64,000 bases of DNA from an uncultured Paracoccaceae bacterium (GTDB taxonomy: Bacteria > Pseudomonadota > Alphaproteobacteria > Rhodobacterales > Rhodobacteraceae). Shown here piece by piece: positions 10,175 through 20,132 of the stretch; position 1 is the first letter of the stretch, and the number at the start of each line of letters is the position of its first letter. The DNA is taken from contig CAJXSR010000002.1 of assembly GCA_913061275.1 (NCBI GenBank), forward strand, positions 1 through 64,000. The letters are read 5' to 3'. Under the pieces are notes generated by a model, which made no database searches, had not been told where the DNA came from, and was given only the letters and a program-made list of their open reading frames with translations. Both the position numbers and the translations under genes were made by a program.

Positions 10175-10492
10175 CTATTTTCCATGCGGTGTTGAGGCGC
10201 ATTTTAAAAATGTGCGGTCTTCGCGCAGCAAGAACTTTTCCTTTTCTGCGAATGCGTAGTTTTCACGCCCCAGCGGGTCGGCAGCAAGGCGGGTGCGGTA
10301 TGCTTCATACTCTGCAAGGTTTTCGATATTGTAAATCCCGTAAGCTAAAGTGCTAGAGCCTTCGTAGGGTGCATAATAACCGATCAGATCAGCCCCGCAG
10401 CGCGGAATGGCTTGTCCCCAGTTGCGGGCGTATTGGTTGAACTGCTCTTTTTTAGTGGGGTCGATATGATAGCGAATGATGCAGGTAAGCAT
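10175..10492 (-). CDS. NIPSNAP family protein
   Basis: 105 residues. TCIIRYHIDPTKKEQFNQYA and the end of the domain (EYEAYRTRLAADP) fit the NIPSNAP family, another dimeric ferredoxin-like barrel related to ABM proteins. Function not known. First gene of a two-gene unit with the ABM protein and divergent from the ArsR regulator at 10565; the dyad at 10539-10570 is within 80 bases of its start. Confidence 0.87.
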   Translation of the reverse strand: MLTCIIRYHIDPTKKEQFNQYARNWGQAIPRCGADLIGYYAPYEGSSTLAYGIYNIENLAEYEAYRTRLAADPLGRENYAFAEKEKFLLREDRTFLKCASTPHGK

Positions 10493-10538
10493 ATGGTATT
10501 CCTTTCAAAGTTTGGTAAAAGATACGCCATTGCGCAGC

Positions 10539-10570
10539 CTTCATGCTTCGACTATGATCGAACTATGAAG
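10539..10570. promoter_or_regulatory. 32-base dyad, probable ArsR operator
   Basis: Nested arms are perfectly symmetric: CTTCAT (10539-10544) with ATGAAG (10565-10570), and TTCGA (10547-10551) with TCGAA (10558-10562). The outer right arm contains the ATG of the regulator gene. It lies between the divergent ArsR and NIPSNAP-ABM genes, so it is well placed to control both. Confidence 0.75.
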
Positions 10571-11248
10571 GAAGGCCCTGACATTGCTTATATTGCCGCC
10601 CTGATCGGTGATCCTGCGCGTGCAAACATCCTGACCGCTTTGATGAGTGGCAAAGCCCTGACTGCGACAGAGTTAGCGGCAGAGGCGGGTGTAACCCTGC
10701 AAACGACCAGTTCGCATTTGTCAAAACTTGTAGCGGGGGATCTGCTGCGGGTTTTAAAGCAGGGGCGGCATAAGTATTTCTCATTGGCCAGTGATGAAGT
10801 GGCCCATGTGTTGGAAGCTATCATGGGGTTAGCGGCAGGGGCTGGGCATTTGCGTATTCGTACTGGGCCTAAAGATAAAGCGCTGCGCAAGGCGCGGGTT
10901 TGTTACAGCCATTTGGCTGGTGATATGGGCATTCAGCTTTTTGATAGTCTAACTGCAAATGGCTATATTCATTTGGACGGAGAAGAATTAAAATTGTCAA
11001 AGACAGGTGATGGGTTTGCCAGGGAGTTTGGTATTGATGTTGATGGTTTGCTTGCAAAATCTGTACCCCTGTGTCGCGAATGCTTGGATTGGAGTGCACG
11101 GAGGTCGCATCTTGCGGGCAGTCTTGGGCGGGCATTTTTAAGCCAGTTTGAAACACTGGGTTGGGCAAGGCGAGATCAAAAGACCCGCATCGTGATGTTT
11201 TCCACCAGTGGAGAAGCTGAATTTGAACGTATATTTGCAGCGCAATAA
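10565..11248 (+). CDS. ArsR family transcriptional regulator
   Basis: 227 residues from ATG 10565. The winged helix-turn-helix occupies about residues 8-85 (GDPARANILTALMSG, then TATELAAEAGVTLQTTSSHL, then LLRVLKQGRHKYFSL). The long C-terminal part (about 100-227) is typical of the larger ArsR proteins that sense something other than a metal; Cys residues are present in VPLCRECLD. No ribosome site precedes the ATG, so the mRNA may be leaderless. Probably autoregulated and controlling the divergent NIPSNAP-ABM genes through the dyad that covers its start codon. Confidence 0.9.
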   Translation: MKEGPDIAYIAALIGDPARANILTALMSGKALTATELAAEAGVTLQTTSSHLSKLVAGDLLRVLKQGRHKYFSLASDEVAHVLEAIMGLAAGAGHLRIRTGPKDKALRKARVCYSHLAGDMGIQLFDSLTANGYIHLDGEELKLSKTGDGFAREFGIDVDGLLAKSVPLCRECLDWSARRSHLAGSLGRAFLSQFETLGWARRDQKTRIVMFSTSGEAEFERIFAAQ

Positions 11249-11336
11249 CCAAAGCGGGCTTTACAAGGGTTATACTGCCCCCTAGACCACACGCACTTGA
11301 AGTCTATGGAGCGGCGCAAAGCCTTGTCATTTTACG

Positions 11337-11678
11337 ATGCCACATTTCATTCTAGAACATGCCAATGCCCTAACCACTGACGCTGACATTCGTGATGCGC
11401 TGGAAATTACGCTGGAAAGCGGTGGGCGCATGGACTTCATTAACAAAGCTGACATTAAAGTACGCCTTATACCTTATACAGATGTTCTGGCGGGGGACGG
11501 CAGGACAAGTTTTTTACATGTTACGGCCTATCTTCTTGATGGTCGTAGTGATGATTTGAAAAAAACGCTTTCAACGGCTTTGCTTGCTGATTTGGGCAAA
11601 CGGTTTTTGCAAGTTCACTGCATTACTGTTGATGTACGAGACATGAACCGTGCGAGTTACGCGAAGCGCTTAGTCTAA
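11337..11678 (+). CDS. 5-carboxymethyl-2-hydroxymuconate isomerase family protein
   Basis: 113 residues. Begins MPHFILEHANAL, giving the N-terminal proline that serves as catalytic base in the tautomerase superfamily, and continues with strand-helix repeats as in CHMI (HpaF). The classical enzyme acts in homoprotocatechuate breakdown; no such pathway genes are nearby, so the substrate may differ. It lies 88 bases after the ArsR regulator and just before the groESL promoter. Confidence 0.85.
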   Translation: MPHFILEHANALTTDADIRDALEITLESGGRMDFINKADIKVRLIPYTDVLAGDGRTSFLHVTAYLLDGRSDDLKKTLSTALLADLGKRFLQVHCITVDVRDMNRASYAKRLV

Positions 11679-11716
11679 GTCGTTGCTTATGACGATAAAC
11701 TTTGTTTCATAGCCGC

Positions 11717-11779
11717 TTGACTCTGACCTTACTGATCCTTAAATAACCTCTGTTAGCACTCAATAGGGGTGAGTGCTAA
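11717..11779 (+). promoter_or_regulatory. groESL promoter with CIRCE operator
   Basis: A sigma-70 type promoter, TTGACT (11717-11722) and TAAATA (11740-11745) with a 17-base spacer, is followed by a perfect CIRCE element: TTAGCACTC (11753-11761), nine bases, GAGTGCTAA (11771-11779). CIRCE is the binding site of the heat-shock repressor HrcA, whose gene is not in this window. The operator overlies the start of transcription. Confidence 0.95.
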
Positions 11780-11833
11780 GAGTATTTAAGACCCCTTGAA
11801 CTGATAATTTTAAACAACAACGGAGCAATCCTA

Positions 11834-12118
11834 ATGGCATTTACACCTCTGCACGACCGTGTACTGGTTCGTCGTCTTGAAGGCGAAGAAAAAACCGCAG
11901 GCGGTCTGATCATTCCAGACTCAGCTAAAGAAAAACCCGCCGAAGGCGCAGTTGTTTCTTGTGGCGAAGGCGCACGCAAAGACAGCGGCGAGCTGATCCC
12001 GATGGCTGTTAAAGCCGGTGACAAAGTATTGTTCGGCAAATGGTCCGGTACTGAAGTCACTATTGACGGCGAAGAGCTGTTGATCATGAAAGAAGCTGAC
12101 ATTCTTGGTCTGCTTTAA
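11834..12118 (+). CDS. groES: Co-chaperonin GroES
   Basis: 94 residues, the heptameric lid of the GroEL chamber. [20 protein letters not shown], the mobile loop [13 protein letters not shown] (about 24-36) and the closing [16 protein letters not shown] are all typical. GGAG lies nine bases before the ATG. First gene of the CIRCE-controlled groESL operon. Confidence 0.99.
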   Translation: MAFTPLHDRVLVRRLEGEEKTAGGLIIPDSAKEKPAEGAVVSCGEGARKDSGELIPMAVKAGDKVLFGKWSGTEVTIDGEELLIMKEADILGLL

Positions 12119-12125
12119 GCGCTAA

Positions 12126-13802
<1,677 letters not shown>

Positions 13803-13814
13803 GAGTTGGCTTTG

Positions 13815-13933
13815 GCCCAATAGGGCCAGAACGACTTTACGCGACAGGGTTTTCGCCTAGCGAAAGCCCGATAGCGGCAAACCACACTAACGCTTGAAAA
13901 TATTTGGGGCTGCCTACGGGCGGCCCCTTTTTT
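13815..13933 (+). terminator. Hairpin series and terminator after groEL
   Basis: Three hairpins in a row: GGCCC-aata-GGGCC (13815-13828), a ten-pair stem with loop cta (13848-13870, inner arms TTCGC and GCGAA), and a strong terminator with GGGGC.GCC (13906-13914), loop TACG, GGC.GCCCC (13919-13927) and six T residues. The last is a textbook Rho-independent terminator; the first two may protect the transcript end. Confidence 0.85.
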
Positions 13934-14070
13934 ATATGGGTTTAAATTCTCTGTTCAGCCACGACTTGTTGGGTTGCGTGGGGTGAATTTTACAATTGTG
14001 ATGATAATTGAGAATAGCTAACATGAACGTCATTGAGCAAAGCTATGTTTTCACAATGTATTTTTATATC

Positions 14071-15126
14071 ATGACCGACAGTTACAATGAATATTTAAAG
14101 TTACTTCAAGAATTTAAGGCGTTACCAAATGAATTTATAAGTGAAAGTATATTTGATATAGCAGGCTATCCTCACTACGAAAATGTGTGCAGTAATATAT
14201 TGGCATTTTATCTCAATCCTACGAATGAGCATGGTTTAGGCAATTTACTTCTGTTTTCGCTCTTAAGTTTGGCTAATGGGCGTGAAATCAATCAAGAGAA
14301 TATTCAAATTAACCGAGAGGTTTCAACCATAAAAGGCGGAAGGCTTGATATTGTTATTGAAACCGATAATCAGATTATCGGCATTGAAAATAAAATACGC
14401 CATCATTTAAATAATGACCTTGTTGATTATAGCGCATCTCTTGATGCATGGGCGAAACCAGAAGATTTAGTCGTAAAAATTATTTTAAGCTTAAGAAAAG
14501 AAGATGAAAGTTCAGGCTTTATTTGTATAACTTATGAAGAGCTTTGGGCAAGGATAAGGGAGCGCATTGGTGGTTACCAATCGACCTCATCACAGAAATG
14601 GCTTTTATACCTCGTGGATTTTATGACCAGCATTGAAAACCTTTATGGAGAGAATATGGAAATTTCTAAAAACGATGCGTTTTTCATTGAGAATGATGAA
14701 AGAGTAAATGAAATGTTAAGCGATAGAAATAAATTTATCGCAAAGCTTAATAGTCTGGTTAAAGAAGTATTCGATAAAACTAAAGAACCTGACAAATGCG
14801 AAAAGCAGTGGATATATGCTAAATCTTGCTTGGTTCATGATTTTAAACTATCTGGCCATGTAATCGCATTTGATCTGTATGTCTCTCCAAAAGGTTGGAA
14901 ATTGGAATTATTTGGTCGAGATCCGCAATCGAAGCTATATCTGTCTGAGCTAGTTAAGATTACCCCTCCTTGCAATTATAAATTACCATCTAGCTCGCTT
15001 TATAAAGACCAGCGTTATGTTGCTGGAAATCATGATTTGAAAACCTCCAGTGATGAAATAAGTAAAAGCCTTATTGAATGGATGAACTGGTTAATTGAGG
15101 CAGAAAGCAAGCGAAAGAAGCAATAG
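14071..15126 (+). CDS. PD-(D/E)XK nuclease family protein
   Basis: 351 residues from ATG 14071; ATG 14023 and TTG 14008 are longer in-frame starts and no ribosome site decides. The signature GGRLDIVIETDNQIIGIENK gives Asp93 and Glu106-x-Lys108, the catalytic triad of the restriction-endonuclease fold, in the style of the PDDEXK_4 family seen in defence and mobile regions. The second half (about 200-351) has no recognised domain. Codon use is visibly more AT-rich (many AAA, AAT, ATA, TTA) than neighbouring genes, which suggests recent acquisition. No methylase, toxin or helicase partner is adjacent. Role in defence is inference only. Confidence 0.8.
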   Translation: MTDSYNEYLKLLQEFKALPNEFISESIFDIAGYPHYENVCSNILAFYLNPTNEHGLGNLLLFSLLSLANGREINQENIQINREVSTIKGGRLDIVIETDNQIIGIENKIRHHLNNDLVDYSASLDAWAKPEDLVVKIILSLRKEDESSGFICITYEELWARIRERIGGYQSTSSQKWLLYLVDFMTSIENLYGENMEISKNDAFFIENDERVNEMLSDRNKFIAKLNSLVKEVFDKTKEPDKCEKQWIYAKSCLVHDFKLSGHVIAFDLYVSPKGWKLELFGRDPQSKLYLSELVKITPPCNYKLPSSSLYKDQRYVAGNHDLKTSSDEISKSLIEWMNWLIEAESKRKKQ

Positions 15127-15187
15127 AGAATGGAAACACGGTAGGCGGGCCTTATAGACTGAATTTAATGTATCACGCTTGCCCTTG

Positions 15188-15238
15188 CGGTAAAATATCT
15201 GACTGTTTACCGTCAGCCTAATCGATGAAGGCACTGAC
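15188..15238 (+). promoter_or_regulatory. Leader with competing hairpins at the start of the CoA-binding/metY unit
   Basis: Hairpin 1: CGGTAAA (15188-15194) with TTTACCG (15206-15212). Hairpin 2: GTCAG (15212-15216) with CTGAC (15234-15238), directly touching the ATG at 15239 and holding the ribosome site GAAGG (15227-15231) in its loop. A further CTGAC (15199-15203) can pair with the same GTCAG. The structures exclude one another, as in a translation switch. It does not match the SAM-II or SAM/SAH consensus as I know them. Confidence 0.45.
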
Positions 15239-15721
15239 ATGACCACAACACCCACAGATACTCTGCTACAAAAAATTCTGGATGAAACGAAAGTTATCGC
15301 CGCCGTGGGGGTTTCCACAAACCCCGTGCGCCCGTCGTATTTTGTGATGCGCTACTTGAAGATGCGCAATTACCGTGTGATCCCGATTAATCCCGTTGCG
15401 GCGGGCCAAACCCTGTTTGGGGAAACCATTCTGGCCAGCATTGCTGACATCCCTAAAGACATACATATTGATATGCTGGACATATTTCGCCGCCCTGAAT
15501 TTGTGCCCCGTTTGGTGGATGAAGCGATTGAACATCTGGAGGACAGGTTGAAAACTATTTGGATGCAAGTGGGTGTGGAACATGCGCAGGCAGCACAACA
15601 AGCTACCGATGCAGGGCTACAGGTGATCCAGAACCGCTGCCCGAAAATTGAATACCAACGCCTGAACGGCGAATTGCGCCGCGCTGGGTTTAACACCGGC
15701 ATTATTTCATCGAAACTTTAA
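15239..15721 (+). CDS. CoA-binding (YccU-like) domain protein
   Basis: 160 residues. Rossmann-type CoA-binding domain: KVIAAVGVSTNPVRPSYFVM (about 18-37), then YRVIPINPVAAGQTLFGE and a central IDMLDIFRRPEFVPRLVDEA, ending with NRCPKIEYQRL near 131-141. Family function is unknown. It precedes metY by 12 bases, an arrangement I recall from Rhodobacterales. The start codon abuts a hairpin that could regulate translation. Confidence 0.9.
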   Translation: MTTTPTDTLLQKILDETKVIAAVGVSTNPVRPSYFVMRYLKMRNYRVIPINPVAAGQTLFGETILASIADIPKDIHIDMLDIFRRPEFVPRLVDEAIEHLEDRLKTIWMQVGVEHAQAAQQATDAGLQVIQNRCPKIEYQRLNGELRRAGFNTGIISSKL

Positions 15722-15733
15722 AAGGATATTATT

Positions 15734-17026
15734 ATGACCGACACACCAACATACGGCTTTGACACATTGCAAGTTCATGCGGGCGCACGCCCTGATCCTG
15801 CAACGGGTGCGCGCCAAGTGCCGATCTATCAGACAACCGCTTATGTGTTTCGCGATGCCGATCACGCCGCCGCTTTGTTTAATCTGCTAGAGGTCGGCTA
15901 CATCTATTCGCGTCTGACCAACCCCACGGTTTCGGCCCTACAAGAACGCATTGCCACATTGGAAGGTGGTGTGGGTGCTGTGTGTTGCTCATCTGGGCAC
16001 GCCGCTCAAATTATGGCCCTGTTTCCGCTGATGCAACCCGGTTGCAATGTGGTGGCGTCGACCCGTTTGTATGGTGGCAGCGTCACGCAGCTTGGCGAAA
16101 CTATAAAACGTTTCGGGTGGTCAGTGAAGTTCGTTGATTTTGATGATACGGATGCTCTGGCGGCAGCCATTGATGATGATACCCGTGCTGTGTTTTGCGA
16201 AAGTATTTCCAATCCCGGCGGCTATGTAACGGATATTCCCGTAGTGGCGAAAATCGCTGATGCAGCAGGCCTACCGTTAATTGTTGATAACACGTCCGCT
16301 ACGCCATACCTTTGCCAGCCGATTGAAATGGGGGCTACTTTGGTGGTGCATTCCACCACTAAATACCTGACTGGCAATGGCACGGTTATGGGCGGTTGTG
16401 TGGTCGACAGCGGCAACTTTAATTGGTCACAAAGTGATAAATTTCCGTCATTGTCGCAACCTGAACCTGCCTATCACGGGCTGAAGTTCCATGAAACCTT
16501 TGGCAATCTAGCCTTCACCCTGCACGGTATCGCTGTGGGTCTGCGCGATTTGGGCATGACCCTGAACCCGCAAGCGGCACATTATACTTTGATGGGGATT
16601 GAAACGCTAAGCCTGCGCATGGAACGCCATGTCCACAACGCAAAAATCGTGGCGAATTGGCTGGAAAATGACCCACGGATTGCGTCCGTGACCTATGCGG
16701 GGCTGGAAAGTTCACCCTATTATGCGCGGCATCAAGAAGTGTACCCCAAGGGCGCGGGTGCGTTGTTTACCTTTGCGGTCAAAGGCGGGTATGAGGCTTG
16801 TGTGAAGCTGGTCGGTGCCGTCAATCTGTTCAGCCATGTGGCTAACTTGGGTGACACACGGTCGCTGATTATCCATTCGGCCTCAACCACCCACAGGCAG
16901 TTAACCGAAGCACAACAAGTGGCAGCGGGGGCTGCCCCTGATATGTTGCGGGTGTCCATTGGGATTGAAACGGCGGATGATCTGATCGCTGATCTGGATC
17001 AGGCTTTGGACGCGGCAATGAAATAA
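15734..17026 (+). CDS. metY: O-acetylhomoserine aminocarboxypropyltransferase (sulfhydrylase)
   Basis: PLP enzyme joining O-acetylhomoserine and sulfide to form homocysteine in methionine synthesis. 430 residues, the usual length. Visible: YSRLTNPT (58-65), cofactor contacts SSGHA (86-90) and Asp185 in VDNTSATP, and Lys210 in HSTTKYLTGNG. The approximately 50-residue extra segment after the lysine (FNWSQSDKFPSL) separates it from MetB/MetC. AAGGA precedes the ATG. Downstream of the CoA-binding gene and upstream of an EamA transporter with a four-base gap. Confidence 0.94.
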   Translation: MTDTPTYGFDTLQVHAGARPDPATGARQVPIYQTTAYVFRDADHAAALFNLLEVGYIYSRLTNPTVSALQERIATLEGGVGAVCCSSGHAAQIMALFPLMQPGCNVVASTRLYGGSVTQLGETIKRFGWSVKFVDFDDTDALAAAIDDDTRAVFCESISNPGGYVTDIPVVAKIADAAGLPLIVDNTSATPYLCQPIEMGATLVVHSTTKYLTGNGTVMGGCVVDSGNFNWSQSDKFPSLSQPEPAYHGLKFHETFGNLAFTLHGIAVGLRDLGMTLNPQAAHYTLMGIETLSLRMERHVHNAKIVANWLENDPRIASVTYAGLESSPYYARHQEVYPKGAGALFTFAVKGGYEACVKLVGAVNLFSHVANLGDTRSLIIHSASTTHRQLTEAQQVAAGAAPDMLRVSIGIETADDLIADLDQALDAAMK

Positions 17027-17030
17027 TCTG

Positions 17031-17870
17031 ATGCGCATAACCCTGCTCACGACCCTGACCATGATCGCTTTTGCGGCAAACTCGGTGATTAATCGTGCGG
17101 TCCTTGCGGATGGTGCTATTGGCCCAGCTTCTTTTGCCGTGTTGCGGTTGGCATCGGGGGCGGTTGTTTTGCTTTTTATCTTGTGGCTGCAAGGTGTCTT
17201 TAAGGGCGGTGTTCAGATTAAACCTCGTGTGGATGCGGTTCTGGGCTTGGCACTTTATGCTATCGGGTTTTCCTTTGCCTATTCGGTGCTGCAAGCGGGG
17301 CTAGGTGCGTTGCTGTTGTTTGGCATGGTGCAGATCACCATGTTTGCAGGCGCTGTGGTGCAGGGCAATCAACCCAAACCGCTGCAATGGGTGGGTGCAG
17401 TGATTGGCCTGTCGGGGCTGGCCTATGTGTTGAACCCCAACACATCCGGTATTGATCTGTGGGGGGCCGCATTAATGATTGCCGCAGGCTTTGGCTGGGG
17501 CATTTATTCGCTGGCAGGGCAAAAAGTGGAGCAAGCTTTGATTGCTACGGCAGCCAGTTTTATCTGTGCCACACCGATTGCAGTGATTATTTGGTTTGTC
17601 ACCAGCACAGAAACTTTCACGAACATAGGCATCGCCTTGGCTTGCCTTTCGGGCGGTGTCACGTCGGCCCTTGGATATATCTTATGGTTCTACGTCCTGC
17701 CGCGTCTGCAAGCCAGCACAGCGGCAGTTGCACAGCTGACCGTACCCTTGATTGCAATGGCAGGCGGCATGGTGTTTTTGGATGAAGTTTGGACGTTGGA
17801 TTTTACTATTGCGGCGGCACTGGTTCTAGGTGGTATCGGCCTGTCGGTTTGGGCGGGGCAAAGGGGCTAG
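17031..17870 (+). CDS. DMT superfamily (EamA) transporter
   Basis: 279 residues with ten predicted membrane helices in two EamA repeats (about 5-130 and 140-275), e.g. LTTLTMIAFAANSVINRAVL at the start and LTVPLIAMAGGMVFLDEVWT in the second repeat. Such proteins export amino acids and other metabolites. Starts four bases after metY, so it may export a sulfur amino acid or related product; this is inferred from position only. Confidence 0.9.
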   Translation: MRITLLTTLTMIAFAANSVINRAVLADGAIGPASFAVLRLASGAVVLLFILWLQGVFKGGVQIKPRVDAVLGLALYAIGFSFAYSVLQAGLGALLLFGMVQITMFAGAVVQGNQPKPLQWVGAVIGLSGLAYVLNPNTSGIDLWGAALMIAAGFGWGIYSLAGQKVEQALIATAASFICATPIAVIIWFVTSTETFTNIGIALACLSGGVTSALGYILWFYVLPRLQASTAAVAQLTVPLIAMAGGMVFLDEVWTLDFTIAAALVLGGIGLSVWAGQRG

Positions 17871-17902
17871 AAAACCAAGCGGTTAAGCCCTAGATAGCAT
17901 CT

Positions 17903-18601
17903 ATGAAATATTTTTTGACAATGCTGATTTTCTTGACCGCATCCCCTGCCACAGCGGATTGTGTTATTTTGTTGCATGGGCTTGCGCGCAGTTCTACTTC
18001 ATTTCTTATTATGGAAACCGGGCTGAAAGGTATCGGGTATGACGTGGTGAATGTAGATTACCCATCTACCGAGGCTGATATAGAAACCCTAGCAGGCACC
18101 AGCATTCCGGCGGCCATAGAACGCTGTGGAAAAGCGGATCAAATACATTTTGTGACCCATTCGATGGGCGGTATTCTGGTGCGTTACTACCTGAAACATG
18201 CAAATGAAAAGCCTAAAAACCTAGGTTATGTGGTGATGCTTGGCCCACCCAATAAAGGCTCACCCGTTGTTGATAAACTGGGGGATTTGCCGGGTTATGA
18301 GCTGTGGAACGGTATTGCTGGAACCCAGTTGGGAACCGAGGCCACAAGTATTCCAAATCGCCTTGGCCCTGTTGATTTCCCACTAGGGGTGATTGCGGGT
18401 AACAACAGTATCTCGCCCGTGTTCTCAACCCTGATTGAGGGCGATGATGACGGTAAGGTTTCGGTGGAAAGCACCAAAGTAGCGGGCATGAAAGATCATA
18501 TTGTGATCGATGTGACCCACACGTTTATGATGAACAGCCCTGCGGTATTCATGCAGGTGGCGCATTTTTTGCGTGAAGGGGTGTTTAAGCATCAAGAATA
18601 A
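17903..18601 (+). CDS. Secreted alpha/beta hydrolase (lipase-like)
   Basis: 232 residues. A signal peptide of about 18 residues ends in ATA before Asp19. Mature protein begins CVILLHGLARSS, the oxyanion motif, and carries Ser87 in THSMGG. HGL and HSMGG are typical of triacylglycerol lipases; Asp in EGDDDGKV and His in DVTHTFMM are likely the other two catalytic residues. Probably periplasmic or released. It follows the EamA gene by 32 bases with no clear terminator between them. Confidence 0.85.
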   Translation: MKYFLTMLIFLTASPATADCVILLHGLARSSTSFLIMETGLKGIGYDVVNVDYPSTEADIETLAGTSIPAAIERCGKADQIHFVTHSMGGILVRYYLKHANEKPKNLGYVVMLGPPNKGSPVVDKLGDLPGYELWNGIAGTQLGTEATSIPNRLGPVDFPLGVIAGNNSISPVFSTLIEGDDDGKVSVESTKVAGMKDHIVIDVTHTFMMNSPAVFMQVAHFLREGVFKHQE

Positions 18602-18643
18602 TGGGTAAGATGAAATTGAACGTTAATTAAAAGGCTATTTGCA

Positions 18644-19927
18644 ATGACGAACTTTGCTATTTCTTCGCCACTTGAGCTTCCTTGTGGGATCAGCCTGAAA
18701 AACCGACTGGCCAAAAGTGCCATGACTGAGGCATTGGCCGATCATAATGATACCCCGACCAAAGCCCATCAGACATTGTACAAACGATGGTCTGAAGGGG
18801 GGCTTGCAGTTCAGTTAACTGGCAATGTGATGGTAGACAGGCGATATCTTGAGCGGCCCGGAAATGTTGTGGTTGAGGATGAAAGCGCACTGGGTGCCCT
18901 GAAACAATGGGCGGGTTCTGCTAAATCTGGTGGCAGTCAGATCTGGATGCAAATCAGCCACCCCGGTCGCCAGTGCCCTATCGTTGTGAACATACACCCG
19001 CTATCGCCGTCGACCCAAAAGCTTCACATGCTGGGGCTGTTCGGCAAACCAAAAGAAATGACATCAGACGATATTGAAGATGCGATCCGCCGTTACGCCA
19101 AAACCGCTGAAATTGCGCGTAAGGCGGGCTTTGATGGGGTGCAAATACACGGCGCACATGGCTATCTGATAAGCCAGTTTTTGTCGCCAATCACCAACCG
19201 CCGTACTGACGAATGGGGTGGCACATTGGAAAATCGTGCACGGTTTTTGCGGCGGGTTTATGCTGCAACACGTGCGGCTGTTGGCCCAGATTTTCCTGTA
19301 GCTGTCAAACTAAACTCGGCTGACTTTCAAAAGGGTGGTTTCACACTTGAGGAAAGTGCGCAGGTTGCAAGCTGGCTGGAACAAGACGGGATAGATCTGA
19401 TTGAACTATCGGGTGGTACCTATGAACAAATGAGCTTTGTTAACGGCACCGAAGAGGAACAGCGTGAAAGCACGCAAAGGCGCGAAGCTTATTTTCTGGA
19501 ATACGCCCGCGAAGTGCGCAAAGCGGTGAAAGTACCGATCATGGTCACAGGCGGGTTTCGCAGCCGTTCGGCAATGGAACACGCGATTACAAAGGATGGT
19601 ATTGATATGATCGGTTTGGCACGGCCCATATGCGTACAACCTGATGCCGCCGCATCACTTTTGGATGGTTCAACAGACAAGATTGGCATCGAAGAGGATG
19701 GGTTGGTTATGGGTAGCGGGCGATTTGGGATGAATGCACAGAACTGGCTTATCAACCTTATTAACACAGTTTCACGGGTTGAGTATTACGCATGGCAAAT
19801 GACACGGATGTCACGCGGCCAATCCTCCCAAACTGATGCCCGCGCTAACGCGCTGGGTTATTTTATCTGGTACCTTAGCAGAACCACAATGCTTGGCCTG
19901 CGGCGTAAGATAGGTCGTCGGGGGTGA
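18644..19927 (+). CDS. NADH:flavin oxidoreductase, Old Yellow Enzyme family
   Basis: 427 residues. FMN TIM barrel of the OYE family: NRLAKSAMTEALAD at the first strand, MQISHPGRQ (about 104-112), substrate-binding HGAHGYLISQFLSP (about 168-181), NRRTDEWGG, and FMN phosphate loop MVTGGFRSR. The extra C-terminal 60 residues (about 365-427) lack the iron-sulfur cysteine cluster of the larger dienoyl-CoA reductase type. Likely reduces activated alkenes with NADH or NADPH; natural substrate unknown. AAGG precedes the ATG. Confidence 0.92.
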   Translation: MTNFAISSPLELPCGISLKNRLAKSAMTEALADHNDTPTKAHQTLYKRWSEGGLAVQLTGNVMVDRRYLERPGNVVVEDESALGALKQWAGSAKSGGSQIWMQISHPGRQCPIVVNIHPLSPSTQKLHMLGLFGKPKEMTSDDIEDAIRRYAKTAEIARKAGFDGVQIHGAHGYLISQFLSPITNRRTDEWGGTLENRARFLRRVYAATRAAVGPDFPVAVKLNSADFQKGGFTLEESAQVASWLEQDGIDLIELSGGTYEQMSFVNGTEEEQRESTQRREAYFLEYAREVRKAVKVPIMVTGGFRSRSAMEHAITKDGIDMIGLARPICVQPDAAASLLDGSTDKIGIEEDGLVMGSGRFGMNAQNWLINLINTVSRVEYYAWQMTRMSRGQSSQTDARANALGYFIWYLSRTTMLGLRRKIGRRG

Positions 19928-19989
19928 TGAATAAAGAGGGTAGGCCTAAGCCTTGGGCGAAATGGCCCGACAGATTATATCAGGTGGTT

Positions 19990-20032
19990 GGTTTGAGGCC
20001 TTATACGGCTCAAACCTTCGTCGTAATACGAC
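19990..20032. terminator. Two hairpins between convergent genes
   Basis: GGTTTGAG (19990-19997) pairs with CTCAAACC (20009-20016), and GTCGTA with TACGAC around 20020-20032. They lie between the OYE gene (plus) and the LysR gene (minus) and are well placed to end both transcripts, although no long T run follows. Confidence 0.5.
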
Positions 20033-20132
20033 CAATAATACTCGGGTTTGATGATCCCTACTTATAAAATAGGAATATCCTAAGCCCAACCCGATGCTCG
20101 CAAGTAATGCTCGAAGAATGGAGAAGGCCTGC

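Noticed and set aside
15130-15240. SAM-II, SAM/SAH or SAM-V riboswitch before the metY unit
   Set aside because: The conserved core sequences of these classes, as I know them, are not present; only generic competing hairpins are seen.
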